This document shows, in pieces, positions 32,060 through 41,598 of a DNA stretch of 62,000 nt. The DNA is taken from NCBI GenBank assembly GCA_905221605.1, contig CAJNDS010000624.1:140001-202000 (forward strand), given 5' to 3'. The notes under the pieces were generated by a model. It was given only the letters and a program-made list of their open reading frames with translations, was not told the DNA's origin and did no database searches. The stretch is from Symbiodinium natans. Lineage: Eukaryota; Sar; Dinophyceae; Suessiales; Symbiodiniaceae. Position numbers and translations under genes: made by a program. Numbering within the stretch: position 1 is the first letter of the stretch; every line of letters begins with the position of its first letter.

Positions 32060-33280
32060 ACCCCTTAACAGTATGGGATTCAATTTGCGGGAGGCGCAAA
32101 TAAGCGAGCGCCGAATCCCTGAATCCCTCAGGCCACAGATCCATAAATCGCGCGACAAATCTTCAACCCCTTATCAGCACTGCCCTAAATCATCTAAGCG
32201 GCCCTAAACCGCAAACCTGCAAAACCCTCAAAGCCTCCATCTTGGACTGCAAAAAGCCTCTAACTCCTAATCAACCTAAACCCTAAACCCTAAGCCCTAA
32301 ACCCTAAACCCGCAACCCGCAAGGCCTTGAGCTCCAGGTCTAAGGTGGCCGGCAGGGGACCGCGGCGCGGTGGGGGCTCGGGTGCCTCACAAAGCTTGTT
32401 GACCAAAGAAAGCAACATTCTCCCTAAACCCTAAACCCTAAGCCCTAAATAACCCTAAATCCAAAATTCGCAACATGAGAGGTTAATTATAACGCTTGTT
32501 CATACTTCGAGACGTTTGAGGTGTTCGGGTGTTCGGTGATTCCAGCGCGACTCTTGCCATGTGAGGCTGAGGCAGCCATGTCCATGACACGAATTAACTT
32601 TTGAGTTGAAACTTTAGAGCGTTGGTGGCGTGGGGAATTGCGCTTTGCAGGTCGTCACAAGCACTGAAGACACTCATCACCCTTAATCCTATAAACCCTA
32701 AATCAACATTCACATGGTTGTAAGCAATCTGAGCCTGTCAATCCCCTAGAAAAGGGTGTTAACTCTTGAGCTGCGTGTAGGCAGGGGGACCTACCCTTGC
32801 ACTTGTTGCGGCTGCTGTTGGCTTTACGATTCACCTACTTTGCAGTGCAAATTTCGGGAAGCTGCCATCAACATGCAAGCAGAATCCCTCTCAACCCTAA
32901 ACCCACCCAACCACCGAAACCCCCTTAAACCCTAAACCCTAGGAACCCTAGGAAGGGCCCCCATACAAATTTCGGAAGCTGCCCCAGATGTGTGCAGTCG
33001 ATGCCTCCGGCCGTGCTGGCCCCAGCCTGCATGGGGTGCTTAGGGCTTCGGGGACTTTCGGGGCTTGAAAGCTGTTTGGTTTAGAGTGTCCTGTCTATGT
33101 TTGAGAGTTGAGGGCTTCACGGGTTTAGCTCTGGGACGATATGATGAAAGTTCTACTTTTTTTCGGGTGCATTCGAAGGGGAAGCCTTTTGATGGGCGGC
33201 ATGTGGTCCGCCCAATGAAACCTGTGTCAAGCTTTGCGGCTGGTTTCGAGGCTGCACGGTAGCCTGGGGCCTCGAACATC
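32060..33280. other. Gene-poor, telomere-like tracts
   Basis: CCCTAAA tracts lie at about 32275-32310, 32423-32455 and 32925-32940. A 35-codon minus frame starting MDMAASASHGKSRAGITE at about 32582 is open but unsupported otherwise. Confidence 0.4.
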
Positions 33281-33362
33281 GTAGGCTACTTTGAGCCTGG
33301 GAGTCGGTAAGCCTTCAAGTTCCCTAACCTGCCATGGACGTGCTGACTTCCTGACTGGTGCA

Positions 33363-33470
33363 AGGGTGTCATGCAAGAAGGAAGTTCCACCAGAAAACTT
33401 CGTTTGGCTGAGATTCTTTGAGGATCCGGAGATATATCCGGATGATGAGACTGATGAACCCAAAGCCACT
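33363..33470 (+). CDS. Exon of the plus-strand gene
   Basis: After a GCAAG acceptor the frame reads KKEVPPENFVWLRFFEDPEI, then YPDDETDEPKAT, and ends at a donor GTCTAA. The texture is strongly protein-like and the acidic end is notable. Confidence 0.55.
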
Positions 33471-33531
33471 GGTCTAAACACCCCCGGTCGATTCCAGGGT
33501 GCACTTTAGAAAGCCGGCCTCTCGTCCCGGA

Positions 33532-33625
33532 TTTCGATCCTCGTCACTCCAGAAGCACCTCGTGGTCTTGCGGTGGCGTCAGCGCACGTCACCCTGGAGC
33601 CTCTACTAACGCCTGCACAAGCAAG
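33532..33625 (+). CDS. Second exon candidate of the plus-strand gene
   Basis: The frame reads ISILVTPEAPRGLAVASAHV, then LEPLLTPAQA, followed by a possible GC donor. A different plus frame is open through 33506-33865, so the frame is not certain. Confidence 0.4.
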
Positions 33626-33852
33626 GCCATAAGCGATGCAGATCGAACACGTAACAGGCCTGACATGAGGGTGCACATGACACCTTACACCAGTTTTCGG
33701 GCCAGGGAATCTAACAACAAGACGAGAGTTGCGGTTGCTGCCTTGGCCCTGCAGACTTCTGGCACAATTCTACCCGCGAGCCCAATTGATGCGACTGCGA
33801 ACCTGGGAGACGATTTTCAGAAGTCTTTCTGGACTAGGTGTACCTTTCAACC

Positions 33853-34217
33853 ATGCCCAAAATAATCCCAAAACGCTTTGCTTCCCAACCAGGGTTCTGG
33901 AACTACGCAAAATGGGCATAGTTCGACAATCACAACCCAAGTACCCAGAAGGCATACAGGGATGAGGGAGTGCAACTCGTACTGCGGATTTTCCGCTTCC
34001 TGTACCAAGCAAGGCAACTTGGTAGCCCAGTAACCATATTATAATGTTATAATAAGGGCACCCTGTTTTTGGAAGGTTACTCTAGAAGGGAAACCAGAGC
34101 AAATAAAGGGGTCACAGGGTACCACCAGGCTACCAAGGCAAGTCTAAAGGAGAAGAGCTGGAGCTCCCCACTGCGCACGGCGACTTCCAGTGGCGGAAGT
34201 GTCTCGAGGCCTCATGA
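33853..34217 (+). CDS. Plus-strand gene with one in-frame TAG and a MITE-like intron
   Basis: From an ATG at 33853 the frame reads MPKIIPKRFASQPGFWNYAK, then meets TAG at 33919-33921. It continues in the same frame with FDNHNPSTQKAYRDEGVQLV, then LRIFRFLYQARQL, to 34021. A GT-AG intron (34022-34149) follows. The last exon (34150-34217) reads EELELPTAHGDFQWRKCLEA and ends in TGA. The split codon across the intron reads GGA, keeping the frame. The TAG either is the end of an intron (ATAG acceptor), a nonsense change in a pseudogene, or a read-through stop. No family is recognised. Confidence 0.6.
34018..34138. mobile_element. MITE-like element forming an intron
   Basis: The ends are perfect inverted repeats, CTTGGTAGCC and GGCTACCAAG. 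AGGCAA stands just outside the left end and is repeated at the right end, as a short target duplication would be. The left repeat supplies the donor GTAGCC of the intron 34022-34149. Confidence 0.65.
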
Positions 34218-34219
34218 AC

Positions 34220-34850
34220 CCTAAACCCTAAACCTAAACCCTAAACCTAAACCCTAGACTCCCCCCCCCCCCCCATTGAGTTCAGACCTTGGGGATCCTA
34301 ATCCGAAGGCAGCTGCTAGCAGCTTCGCATCTAGCACCAGGGAAGGGCACACATGAACCCTGCACCCTAAGGATTCATAAGAATTCAAGGGGGGGGTGGA
34401 GTGGAAGGGAGCGGGTGTAAGGGCCCAAGCTTCCCCAAGCAAGGCTTTCAGAAGCCCTTGGTGAGCCTTGCCATTGGAAGATGGGCTCCTTCCACCCCGC
34501 CGGTTCCTTCTGAAAGGACCTATAGTACCGTGAAACCCTACAACCCGTCATCCCCGGTGGCACATGGAAAATATACCTTTTACCCATGATCTTAGCTCGG
34601 GCCTCGTGGGCAGGGTGTCTGCCAGGACCTGTGACTGAGAGGCCCGCTCGAGTGGTTGAGGGTGGGCTTGGGTTGTAGGGTTTCCGGACTTCAGGTCTTG
34701 GGTTTGCGTCGGTTTCGTTTCAGGGTTTTGTGCTTTTTGGGGGTTTAGGGTGTAGGCGTAGACGACGTTTGCCTCGTAGGAGATGCAGTGCTAAGGGCTG
34801 AACCCGTGAGTAGTTGGAAAAACCTCCAACTACCCTTTTATAGATCCATA
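34220..34850. other. Telomere-like tract, C-run, no gene
   Basis: CCTAAA units lie at about 34218-34255, then a C-run at 34260-34273. Only short frames follow. Confidence 0.4.
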
Positions 34851-34879
34851 TTACAGGGTAGTACTTGTGGGGTCAAGGT

Positions 34880-35010
34880 AAACTTGAAAACCTCAACTTC
34901 CCTAACTGTGAATCCCATGCGCAGCGGTTTTTGGCAGGGATGCGGCAAAGGATCCTAGCAGACCCTAAGCTGCACCCCTCTTCCAAGAGCTCAAACGCCT
35001 CAAATTACAA
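34880..35010 (+). CDS. Weak exon candidate
   Basis: One plus frame reads SHAQRFLAGMRQRILADPKL, helix-like. Borders are not identified, and a second plus frame is also open. Confidence 0.3.
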
Positions 35011-35384
35011 GGCAAAAGCCCTGAACCGGCGGGAGGGGGGGTCAAGCACAATGCTCTCACGATGGGTTTGGAAGGGGTTCATACGGTGTGGGGGGTTGGG
35101 GGGGCAGCCCCTCCCCCCCTCCCCAGATTTGCAACACAATACTCGCGCGATAGGTTTGGAAGGGAATCCTTTGCTTTGACGCAAGCTGGCATTGCCCAAA
35201 AAAGCAGGGGGGTTGGGGCTTTGAAGCGGTTTGGTTGGATTCATATGCTCTGAAAAAGGGTTTGCACGGCTTCTGAAGTGGACCGGAGGAAGACCAGGGC
35301 CAGAGGACCACGGGACAACAGAGCACCGAAGGAGCAGGGGACCAGAGGACGTCAGAACCAAAAATCTGGACCCCAACGACCCCA

Positions 35385-35470
35385 AACACAACAAAGGCGC
35401 AAGGCAAGCCCGGCCGCCTGTCGCTGTCCTCGTTGCCGAGAACCACATCCAAGTGCCAAGACCCGCCTGC
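35385..35470 (-). CDS. Exon candidate
   Basis: After a CCGCAG acceptor the minus strand reads GSWHLDVVLGNEDSDRRPG. The downstream part of the frame becomes low-complexity (GGACCACGGGACAACAG type) and is probably intron. Confidence 0.4.
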
Positions 35471-35761
35471 GGCCTGGCCACTTCAGGAGTCTTTAGCGGC
35501 TAGGGCTTGTAGGGTCTGGGAATTATAGAGTTTAGGGTTTCGGGCCAGGGTTGAGAGTTGAGGGCTTGCGGCTTAAGATGTAAAGGCTCTGGGTTTCAGG
35601 CTGCTCGGTCTGGGGTGAGGCTGTGCACTGAAGGCTGCCGCTCCCTCAGGCTCTGGGCTGGATGCAGCAGCAACCCCTCCCAACACTAATTCTTGCAAAC
35701 TAGGTCGGTGCCTTCATGTCTTCAAGCACCCGAAGCCCCCGAACCCCAAACTCTGAACCTC

Positions 35762-35824
35762 CTAATGCCCTGAGTCCTCCTCCTCTGTGCTCTCAGGGTC
35801 CAAGGACAGCCGCGCCCGGACGGC
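35762..35824 (-). CDS. C-terminal exon, acidic tail
   Basis: This is exactly 20 codons plus TAG after a GCAG acceptor, phase 0, reading AVRARLSLDPESTEEEDSGH. An acidic Ser/Glu-rich C-terminus is plain. The next exon upstream may be the one at 36115-36212, but the phases do not obviously match. Confidence 0.55.
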   Translation of the reverse strand, partial: AVRARLSLDPESTEEEDSGH

Positions 35825-36101
35825 CTGCTTTAGGTTTCAGGCTTAGGGGTCGGGGCTATCGGACTACCCTGCCCTAAATCGCCCCTGCCTGTTGCACCTT
35901 GGCTATTCCGATACCCTTGCAGGCCGCTCGAAACTGTAGGCTGGGTATTCGAAACAGGTCTAAAAAGTTCGAAGCCCAGCAATCAGGCAGGGACCTCGGA
36001 AACAGCAGATTTTGGGTTTAAGAGATTCTTCAGGTGGAGTATTTATAGGGTTTAGCGGGCCTTGCTTGCTGAACTGATAGGAGCTGATTGGAGCAGCTCT
36101 T

Positions 36102-36212
36102 CTAGGATCTTTGCCCTTCAGGATATCTGTCAAAGCCCGAGGATGTGTGGTTGGCCTCAGCGCTGGGCGTCTCGCTCGGCGCGGTGCCGTCGGTGGGGGC
36201 GTTGGGGAAAAC
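36102..36212 (-). CDS. Exon, Pro/Ser/Thr-rich
   Basis: After a GCGCAG acceptor the frame reads VFPNAPTDGTAPSETPSAEA, then NHTSSGFDRYPEG, to a GC donor (GCAAAG) or the TAG at 36104-36102. It resembles the exon near 51.2 kb, which also starts GCGCAG then VFP. Confidence 0.5.
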   Translation of the reverse strand, partial: VFPNAPTDGTAPSETPSAEANHTSSGFDRYPEGQRS

Positions 36213-36466
36213 CTGCGCATCACTAATTCCAAGCATTGATTCTCTGAACCCCAAACCCTCGGCGCCTAACCCACATTTGGGGTTTCGGGCTTCAGTTCGA
36301 GGAGCTGAAAACCTGGACCCTGCAAGCCCATGAAATCCCATAATCTACATTCTGATTCGAAGAATCTTCATAACCAGTATAACTCTCATAGTCCATTATA
36401 GCGATTTCAGCTGTTAGTGTTACTCTACAACCTGTTTTTTACTTTTCATATCCTTTGTATTTGTCG

Positions 36467-36625
36467 TCATCGCCAAAAGTGAGGATTATCATTGGCCTTG
36501 GCTTTCAGCAAGTTCTGTGTGGAGCCTCCAAGGTGCGCAGTAAGGGGCATGGCAGCTCCGAGGTCGTGGACGGCGCCTTGGCCCACTTTGCCCCGTGTTG
36601 GGTATTGTAGAAATTCATTTAAGGC
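36467..36625 (-). CDS. Exon of about 50 codons, unknown protein
   Basis: The minus frame reads ALNEFLQYPTRGKVGQGAVH, then AAMPLTAHLGGSTQNLLKAK, and ends at TGA (36469-36467). It is a convincing soluble-protein texture with no repeats. Border acceptors are only roughly placed. Confidence 0.6.
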   Translation of the reverse strand, partial: ALNEFLQYPTRGKVGQGAVHDLGAAMPLTAHLGGSTQNLLKAKANDNPHFWR

Positions 36626-36629
36626 TTAT

Positions 36630-37370
36630 AAGGTCTAGGGTTTGAGGGCTCAATTCCTCTTGGAGGCCCCTTTACAGGGATTCCGTTGCGCTTGGGGTAG
36701 AAAGCGGATTGCCCTCTTGTGGGAAATGCCCTATCGGAGCCTCAAGGGACCATCCTGTAGTACTTTAAGGCTCAATTAGAGAGCCAACCCCTTAACCCTC
36801 AACCTCTGCAGCCCTAACCCTGAAACCATAGGGATCTTGTCGATGTAGGCTCCCCTTCTCCGCTAAGCTCCGTGCAAGCCGAAGGAAGCCGCTTGGGCTG
36901 CTCGCCGTGCCACGCCATGCCTGCTCAGCGTCTGTGTGGTTTAGGGTTTAGGGGTATTGCAGGGTGGTTTAGGGTTTTAGAGGTTGCAGGGTTTAGAGTC
37001 CTCGTAAGCCCCCAACCTGAAAGCCCAGCGTCTCGGATTTTGGGATTTGCTCCAAGTGATAGTATCACGGTTACCTGCATCAACTTGCGCAAGTACATCT
37101 CTACCTAGCCTTCAGGGTCTAGGCTACTTCGGTGTTATAAGCGTCTTAGGGTTAAGACGGTTAAGATTTATAGGGCCCTGCTGTAGGGCCTGAGAAGCCG
37201 TAAAAACTACTGAGGTCGGCGGCCTCAGAGATCCAAATGCTGCGGTCGGAGAAGTTGGCACAGACCTGTGATCCAAGGGGTCAAAGTTTGAAAAGGATGT
37301 GGGATGTGGGATGTGGGGTTCAAGGTTCAGGGATCTGGGGGTTTGAGGGCCTTCAGGGGGTGTACATTAG
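36630..37370. other. Non-coding or undecidable
   Basis: TTTAGGG derivatives lie at about 36940-36990 and 37140-37170. At 36840-36925 a minus frame (MAWHGEQPKRLPSACTELS) and a plus frame are both open, and neither can be preferred. Confidence 0.3.
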
Positions 37371-37374
37371 GGCT

Positions 37375-37581
37375 TCAGATTTCGGGGTGGGAATCGGGGT
37401 TTAGGGCTCCGACGGCTTCGATGGGTGTAGGCTCTCTGCGAAGGCATGCAAAGTGCCTCCTTACGTCTGCTTCACAAACACCTGCCCGAGACAGAACCTG
37501 CAAAGCCTGTCCCAGCAGCACCCTGGATCCGACCATATGCACCCTGAACTTCGTTAGAGCCCAAACGGATTTGTTTCGCAT
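37375..37581 (-). CDS. Exon or small gene
   Basis: From ATG at 37581 the frame reads MRNKSVWALTKFRVHMVGSR, then GQALQVLSRAGVCEADVRRH and FACLRREPTPIEAV, before running into telomere-like sequence near 37400. The first 55-60 residues look genuine, and the tail is likely intron. Confidence 0.5.
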   Translation of the reverse strand: MRNKSVWALTKFRVHMVGSRVLLGQALQVLSRAGVCEADVRRHFACLRREPTPIEAVGALNPDSHPEI

Positions 37582-37667
37582 GCAAGCATAGGTGCCCCGA
37601 CCAGGGGCGGCTGCACACTTGGCACCAGCGACAGAATCAAAGCCCGGCTTTGGTGGACGTGGTATGC

Positions 37668-37940
37668 CTAAGCGTCGGGGGGGGTGGACGATGGACGGCG
37701 AAGGGACTTTCGGATTTCTTGTGAGGTACCACCTGTACCCTGCAAAATCGCGAGCATCGACGCAAGGACCTTGCCGATATCTGCAGATTCATCGCACGAC
37801 AAGGACCCAAACATCAACCTCCTGTGCGACTCCCTCCTCCCTAACAACAGGACAAATCCCCCAACAAAACAAAAAAGATTCCTCAAAAAAAGTCGACTGC
37901 CGATCACAACTTGTTGTGGAGGTGCCAGTACGCTTGACAA
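37668..37940 (-). CDS. Exon with one membrane segment
   Basis: The frame contains LFLRNLFCFVGGFVLLLGRR, a likely membrane segment, followed by LMFGSLSCDESADIGKVLAS and ILQGTGG. A donor within GGTACAG at about 37750 is likely, with the part beyond it intron. The plus frame over the same bases is also open but lacks comparable texture. Confidence 0.5.
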   Translation of the reverse strand: MSSVLAPPQQVVIGSRLFLRNLFCFVGGFVLLLGRRESHRRLMFGSLSCDESADIGKVLASMLAILQGTGGTSQEIRKSLRRPSSTPPDA

Positions 37941-38116
37941 CTTGCACGCCCGAGCCGTAAGTCATGAAGCCCTACAAGGATTCTTCAGCTCACTTTGCTA
38001 GAGCTTTGGAGCAAAGTGAGCAAAGTGTGCAAAACGGAAGTGCAGCATATGCTGGGCCCGAGGCACCCAAAGGCGCAGGTCTGTATACTGTACAAGGGAG
38101 GACGGGATCCCAGGAC

Positions 38117-39022
38117 TTACTCGGATTCGGAGTCCAGCGTCGGCAGATTGAGCGCGGTCAGATCGTCTACCTGGACAGGGTGTAGCGGATGTCCTTGCGG
38201 GAAAACGAACGATGCCACCTTCTCCGCAATGAAGGCGAAAGGGAGATGTCCAGAACGCCCCAACAGAGTTGAAAGCCACTTCAGCCGCTTTCCGTAAGGA
38301 TCTCTCCAGCCCGGCAGCCAAAGCTCCATCTCAGTTACAAAGTCCTCTTCTTGGAGAAAGGAGTAAGGATCTTCCAAGGCAGCAACAAACTCACACGCTG
38401 CACAGGAACCTCCACTCTCCAACAATTCCTTCAGGGCCCGTTTACGCCGCCGGTGCTCCGTGCACAAGCTCACTTCAAGGGGGCCCTTCATGGTATACCA
38501 AACAAGCTCATCATAAAACTGTTGCGTAAGTGTTGGCCTCAACAGCGGCTCCTTGCTAAACAAGCTGAAAGATGTTTCGGCCCCGGGCCCTTCCAAATCT
38601 CTGAGCCGAAGCAAGCCAAACCACAAGCGAAAGCTGCCGCTGTCGGCTCCGAGGCAAAACGCCACGACAACAGGCGGAAGGTCAGCAGCTTTGGCAGATT
38701 CGTTGATGTTGGAGAGAATCCAACCAAGTGTTTTCTGATTGCCGCGTTTGAACGACCACAGCACATCCACCACTCGGCCAGCAGTGTCTGAACCTCGCAG
38801 CACAGCGCGAGGTTCTGCCTCATAGCTGTCTCCAGTGGATGAGCTCCGCATCAGAGCTGGGATTACCACTTCCAACCAGCGGGTAAAGTTCTCGATCGGC
38901 AAGGACACTTGGAGGACAAAACGGAAAAGCACATCTAGGGAGTTTGCCATGCCAGTGCAGAGGGACTTGAAAAGGACTTGTTGGGTTTCGGGGGGCACTT
39001 CTTGACCCGAAAACGTAGCCAT
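38117..39022 (-). CDS. 301-aa single-exon protein, unknown family
   Basis: This is an intact frame ending in TAA (38119-38117). The likely start is the ATG at 39022 (MATFSGQEVPPETQQ). A second possible start is MANSLDVLF 24 residues later. Recognisable stretches are SLPIENFTRWLEVVIPALMR, RVVDVLWSFKRGN, VVVAFCLGADSG and FAFIAEKVASFVFPQGHP. There is no signal peptide or membrane segment. It is mostly helical and leucine-rich. I do not recognise a domain. Codon positions 1-21 of the ATG at 39022 overlap a spliced-leader-like string at 39001-39013, so the real start could be the downstream Met. Together with the ankyrin gene it is the longest clean reading frame in the window. Confidence 0.85.
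   Translation of the reverse strand: MATFSGQEVPPETQQVLFKSLCTGMANSLDVLFRFVLQVSLPIENFTRWLEVVIPALMRSSSTGDSYEAEPRAVLRGSDTAGRVVDVLWSFKRGNQKTLGWILSNINESAKAADLPPVVVAFCLGADSGSFRLWFGLLRLRDLEGPGAETSFSLFSKEPLLRPTLTQQFYDELVWYTMKGPLEVSLCTEHRRRKRALKELLESGGSCAACEFVAALEDPYSFLQEEDFVTEMELWLPGWRDPYGKRLKWLSTLLGRSGHLPFAFIAEKVASFVFPQGHPLHPVQVDDLTALNLPTLDSESE
39001..39013 (-). promoter_or_regulatory. Possible relict spliced-leader motif
   Basis: The minus strand reads TTTTCGGGTCAAG, near the spliced-leader end TTTTGGCTCAAG (one inserted base, one substitution). It lies at the 5' end of the 301-aa gene, like the comparable motif beside the ankyrin gene. Confidence 0.25.
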
Positions 39023-39337
39023 CAGACTCCAACTTATCAATTATTCAGCTGGAGTGAATTGTACCTAGGACCCCTAAGAACTCTAAGATCACTACCCGCT
39101 CCAGGTGTGGAGCCCCGGTTCAACACCACCACCGCCCACCACCACCCACCCTCGCACACAGCTTCCACCCCCATGAATCAGTAGGTTACCGAGCTCAGGC
39201 GTTATGTCGGGTTCCGGGGCTACATACAGTTCTATTTTGCAACCTTGGAAAGGGTTGTTGCAGTCTAGAACCCCACGTCCTCACCCATGGACACCCTCTA
39301 CAGACCCTCCATAAACCTAACGCCAAACCCCCGACCC

Positions 39338-39427
39338 CTAAAGCGGTCGACCGACATCTTGCCGCTGAGGTACGGCATTCAGCAGCACCCTTGTTTGTTC
39401 TCCGCTTGTCAGCTCCAACGGCACATC
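39338..39427 (-). CDS. C-terminal exon
   Basis: After a CTCAG acceptor the frame reads DVPLELTSGEQTRVLLNAVP, then QRQDVGRPL, and TAG at 39340-39338. The phase at the acceptor is 0. No family is recognised. Confidence 0.55.
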   Translation of the reverse strand, partial: DVPLELTSGEQTRVLLNAVPQRQDVGRPL

Positions 39428-39499
39428 CTGAGGGCATATTCAGAGTTCTTGGCTGCCCCAGGCCCTTGACCGCATATAAATTTGGCGAATCCAAGTGCC

Positions 39500-40100
39500 G
39501 CTACTGCCGGACTTGTTTAATTGTTCGGTTTGGGAAAAGAGGTTAGAGTGGAAGGCTCCGGGTTACGGCTTTTTCCTATCAGAATACAGAGGCCCCCTAA
39601 AGAGCCCCCTCCTCCCCTTCGCACCCCCTCGCACCCCACTGGCCCCACCAACACAAAAGGTCCATAACACAAACGAAAGCCAAACTTGTGTTCTCGCCCC
39701 TCTTTGCCATATATATATATATATATGTGGGGAAGGATCTGCTGCCTTAAAGGGGCTGAACTGTGACAATGTTGATAGGAGGTTTGGCTTTTGTTTGGGT
39801 TTCGGTTTCGGGCAGAGCTGTCCGCAAATACGTCCACTTCAGCAACTGTCGGTTGTCTCTGTATGTTCAAACTACTACTTTATGTTGCATAGGAAACTTC
39901 CTTTTCCCCTGTTGGGGCTCGGTTGTTCTCGGGTTTAGGGTTTATTAGGCCCTCTGGCTCTTTTGGATGCCCCTAAGGGCTGGGCGCGCAGCTGCCCAGA
40001 AGCATGGCGCTGCGTGGGATCAAGCAGGGAGGGCCTCGGAACAGAGGACATGGGTTTAGGTCTTTAGTGTATGGTTTATCCGGGCCCCGAACGATCGGCA
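39500..40100. other. Mostly non-coding
   Basis: There is a (TA)n microsatellite at about 39710-39727. A short minus stretch at about 39780-39860 (VAEVDVFADSSA) might be an exon but has no verified borders. Confidence 0.35.
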
Positions 40101-40110
40101 TCCGAACCAT

Positions 40111-40395
40111 CTATAAACTCCACATCTGTCTGAGGTGGTTGGTGCTCAAAAGCGAGACAAGCGCATCGCGAACGCTCTTACACGTGTGATCGGACTTGCG
40201 ACAGAATCGAAGCAGTGAATGAAACTGCGATGCAGCCGGACAGCGCTGTGCAATGATGCACATCTTCAACACTGCCAGGGGCAAGGCAAGCCATCCAAGG
40301 CCGGTCCAGCCGGGCAGCCGCCCTAGTGCGATACACTTATCACTTCGACATGAGGAATTCTGAAGTGGCAAGTTCGGGGTCGCTCCATTCGACAT
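40111..40395 (-). CDS. 94-aa single-exon protein
   Basis: The frame is complete from ATG (40395) to TAG (40113-40111). It starts MSNGATPNLPLQNSSCRSD, has a hydrophobic centre LGWLALPLAVLKMCIIA, then CPAASQFHSLLRFCRKSDHT and a helical C-terminus VRDALVSLLSTNHLRQMW. It could be a small membrane-associated protein. The AG-rich upstream context does not decide the start. No family is recognised. Confidence 0.55.
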   Translation of the reverse strand: MSNGATPNLPLQNSSCRSDKCIALGRLPGWTGLGWLALPLAVLKMCIIAQRCPAASQFHSLLRFCRKSDHTCKSVRDALVSLLSTNHLRQMWSL

Positions 40396-40569
40396 GTTTG
40401 GCAGGTGCTTTTTCTGCCTGGGCTTAGGCCTGCAAAGTTCCGGGCGGGCTCAGAGAGATGGGTTTCGGAAGCGAGCAGGATGAACCGCTGCCCACATTCA
40501 AAACGGCCCCGTAAAGTAACAAATAGAGAAAAACAACTAAAACAAGCACATAGACAGATATTCAGATTC

Positions 40570-40620
40570 TTCTCGTACGGAGTATAGACATATATGTATA
40601 TATATACACACACACTTATG
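40570..40620. repeat. (TA)n and (CA)n microsatellite
   Basis: A TATATGTATATATATACACACACAC-type tract. Confidence 0.8.
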
Positions 40621-40753
40621 TATGACTGCACTATGTAAGGTCCTTATGTTGAAATCCAGGGCTCGAGAAGAGGGCAAAGGGATTGCTGTGGAGCTCGGTG
40701 CCCCTGGGCCAGTCCAAGATACATGTCCCTGCTTAGGGGCTTTTCAGGTTTCA

Positions 40754-40855
40754 GGTTTCTCAGGTTTTCTAAGGAAAACCATGGAAACCACTGCGAATCA
40801 AAAAGGTTTCTCAGGTTTTCTAAGGAAAACCATGGAAACCACTGCGAATCAAAAA
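40754..40855. repeat. Perfect tandem duplication of 51 bp
   Basis: Units 40754-40804 and 40805-40855 are identical. Each contains GGTTTTCTAAGGAAAACC, an inverted repeat with 7-bp arms. Confidence 0.97.
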
Positions 40856-41085
40856 AGCACCTTCAAAGGCACTCGACTCTTGTGCGTGGCTGACACCAGA
40901 GGAGGGGGACGCGCCTTCCCGCGCTGCAGGGATGCGGCGCCTGTGTCCAGAGACATTTTCTGGTCTTTCGGGCTCAGGGCTGCGTGGGCCTCGGGGCCCA
41001 AGTAGGGGTCAAGGTCGATGGCTTGGGGGCATGAGGTTTTGATAGCGCAATGCTGGTGCCTGGGGCTCCCAAACGACGGTTCCAA
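40849..41085 (-). CDS. Candidate exon
   Basis: The minus frame reads IDLDPYLGPEAHAALSPKDQ, then KMSLDTGAASLQRGKAR. A second minus frame over the same bases (GHRRRIPAAREGASPSSG) is also open, so the frame is uncertain. The 3' end overlaps the 51-bp tandem duplication. Confidence 0.4.
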   Translation of the reverse strand: MEPSFGSPRHQHCAIKTSCPQAIDLDPYLGPEAHAALSPKDQKMSLDTGAASLQRGKARPPPLVSATHKSRVPLKVLF

Positions 41086-41089
41086 CTGA

Positions 41090-41590
41090 AAGAAAAAAAC
41101 GAATTCGAACTACAAAGGCGACTCCATATGTGTTGAGCTTCCATAACTCCTCATCGATCATCGACCGTCGATCGTTGCCAGACAACAAAGCAGAACAGAA
41201 AGACACACACACACACATACACACAGACACAAGCCCCACCACCCACACACACTAAGTGACATGGATCCCCCCTCACCAGTCGGCACTAAATTGCGTGCTG
41301 CGCACGACATCCCCCTTGGATTCAGTGCCGAGGCCTCGGTGTCCCCTCAAAGATGCCCTGAACTCTGAGAGCTAAAGCCAACCGCACGAACCCTCAGCCA
41401 TAGCCCCGGTGAGCCCCAACCCATCTACAAACCCCATGGTCGGCAACCCGACAATCCCCCCCCAATCGCCACCTACAGGACCACCGCCAGAGGCCTGGGC
41501 AGGAGTTTAGGGTTCGGGGTTTAAAGGCTTGCAAGATTAAAGGATTGTAGACGCACAGGCTTCGTAGGGCTGCCTGCAGTAGACCGCGGT
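41090..41590. other. No gene seen; (CA)n
   Basis: A CACACA tract lies at about 41203-41222 and C-runs near 41455. Confidence 0.4.
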
Positions 41591-41598
41591 AGACTTAC

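Noticed and set aside
34375-34589. Sense and antisense frames of about 62-70 codons
   Set aside because: They contain CTATAGTACC-type non-coding sequence and lie beside a telomere-like tract. No splice borders fit.
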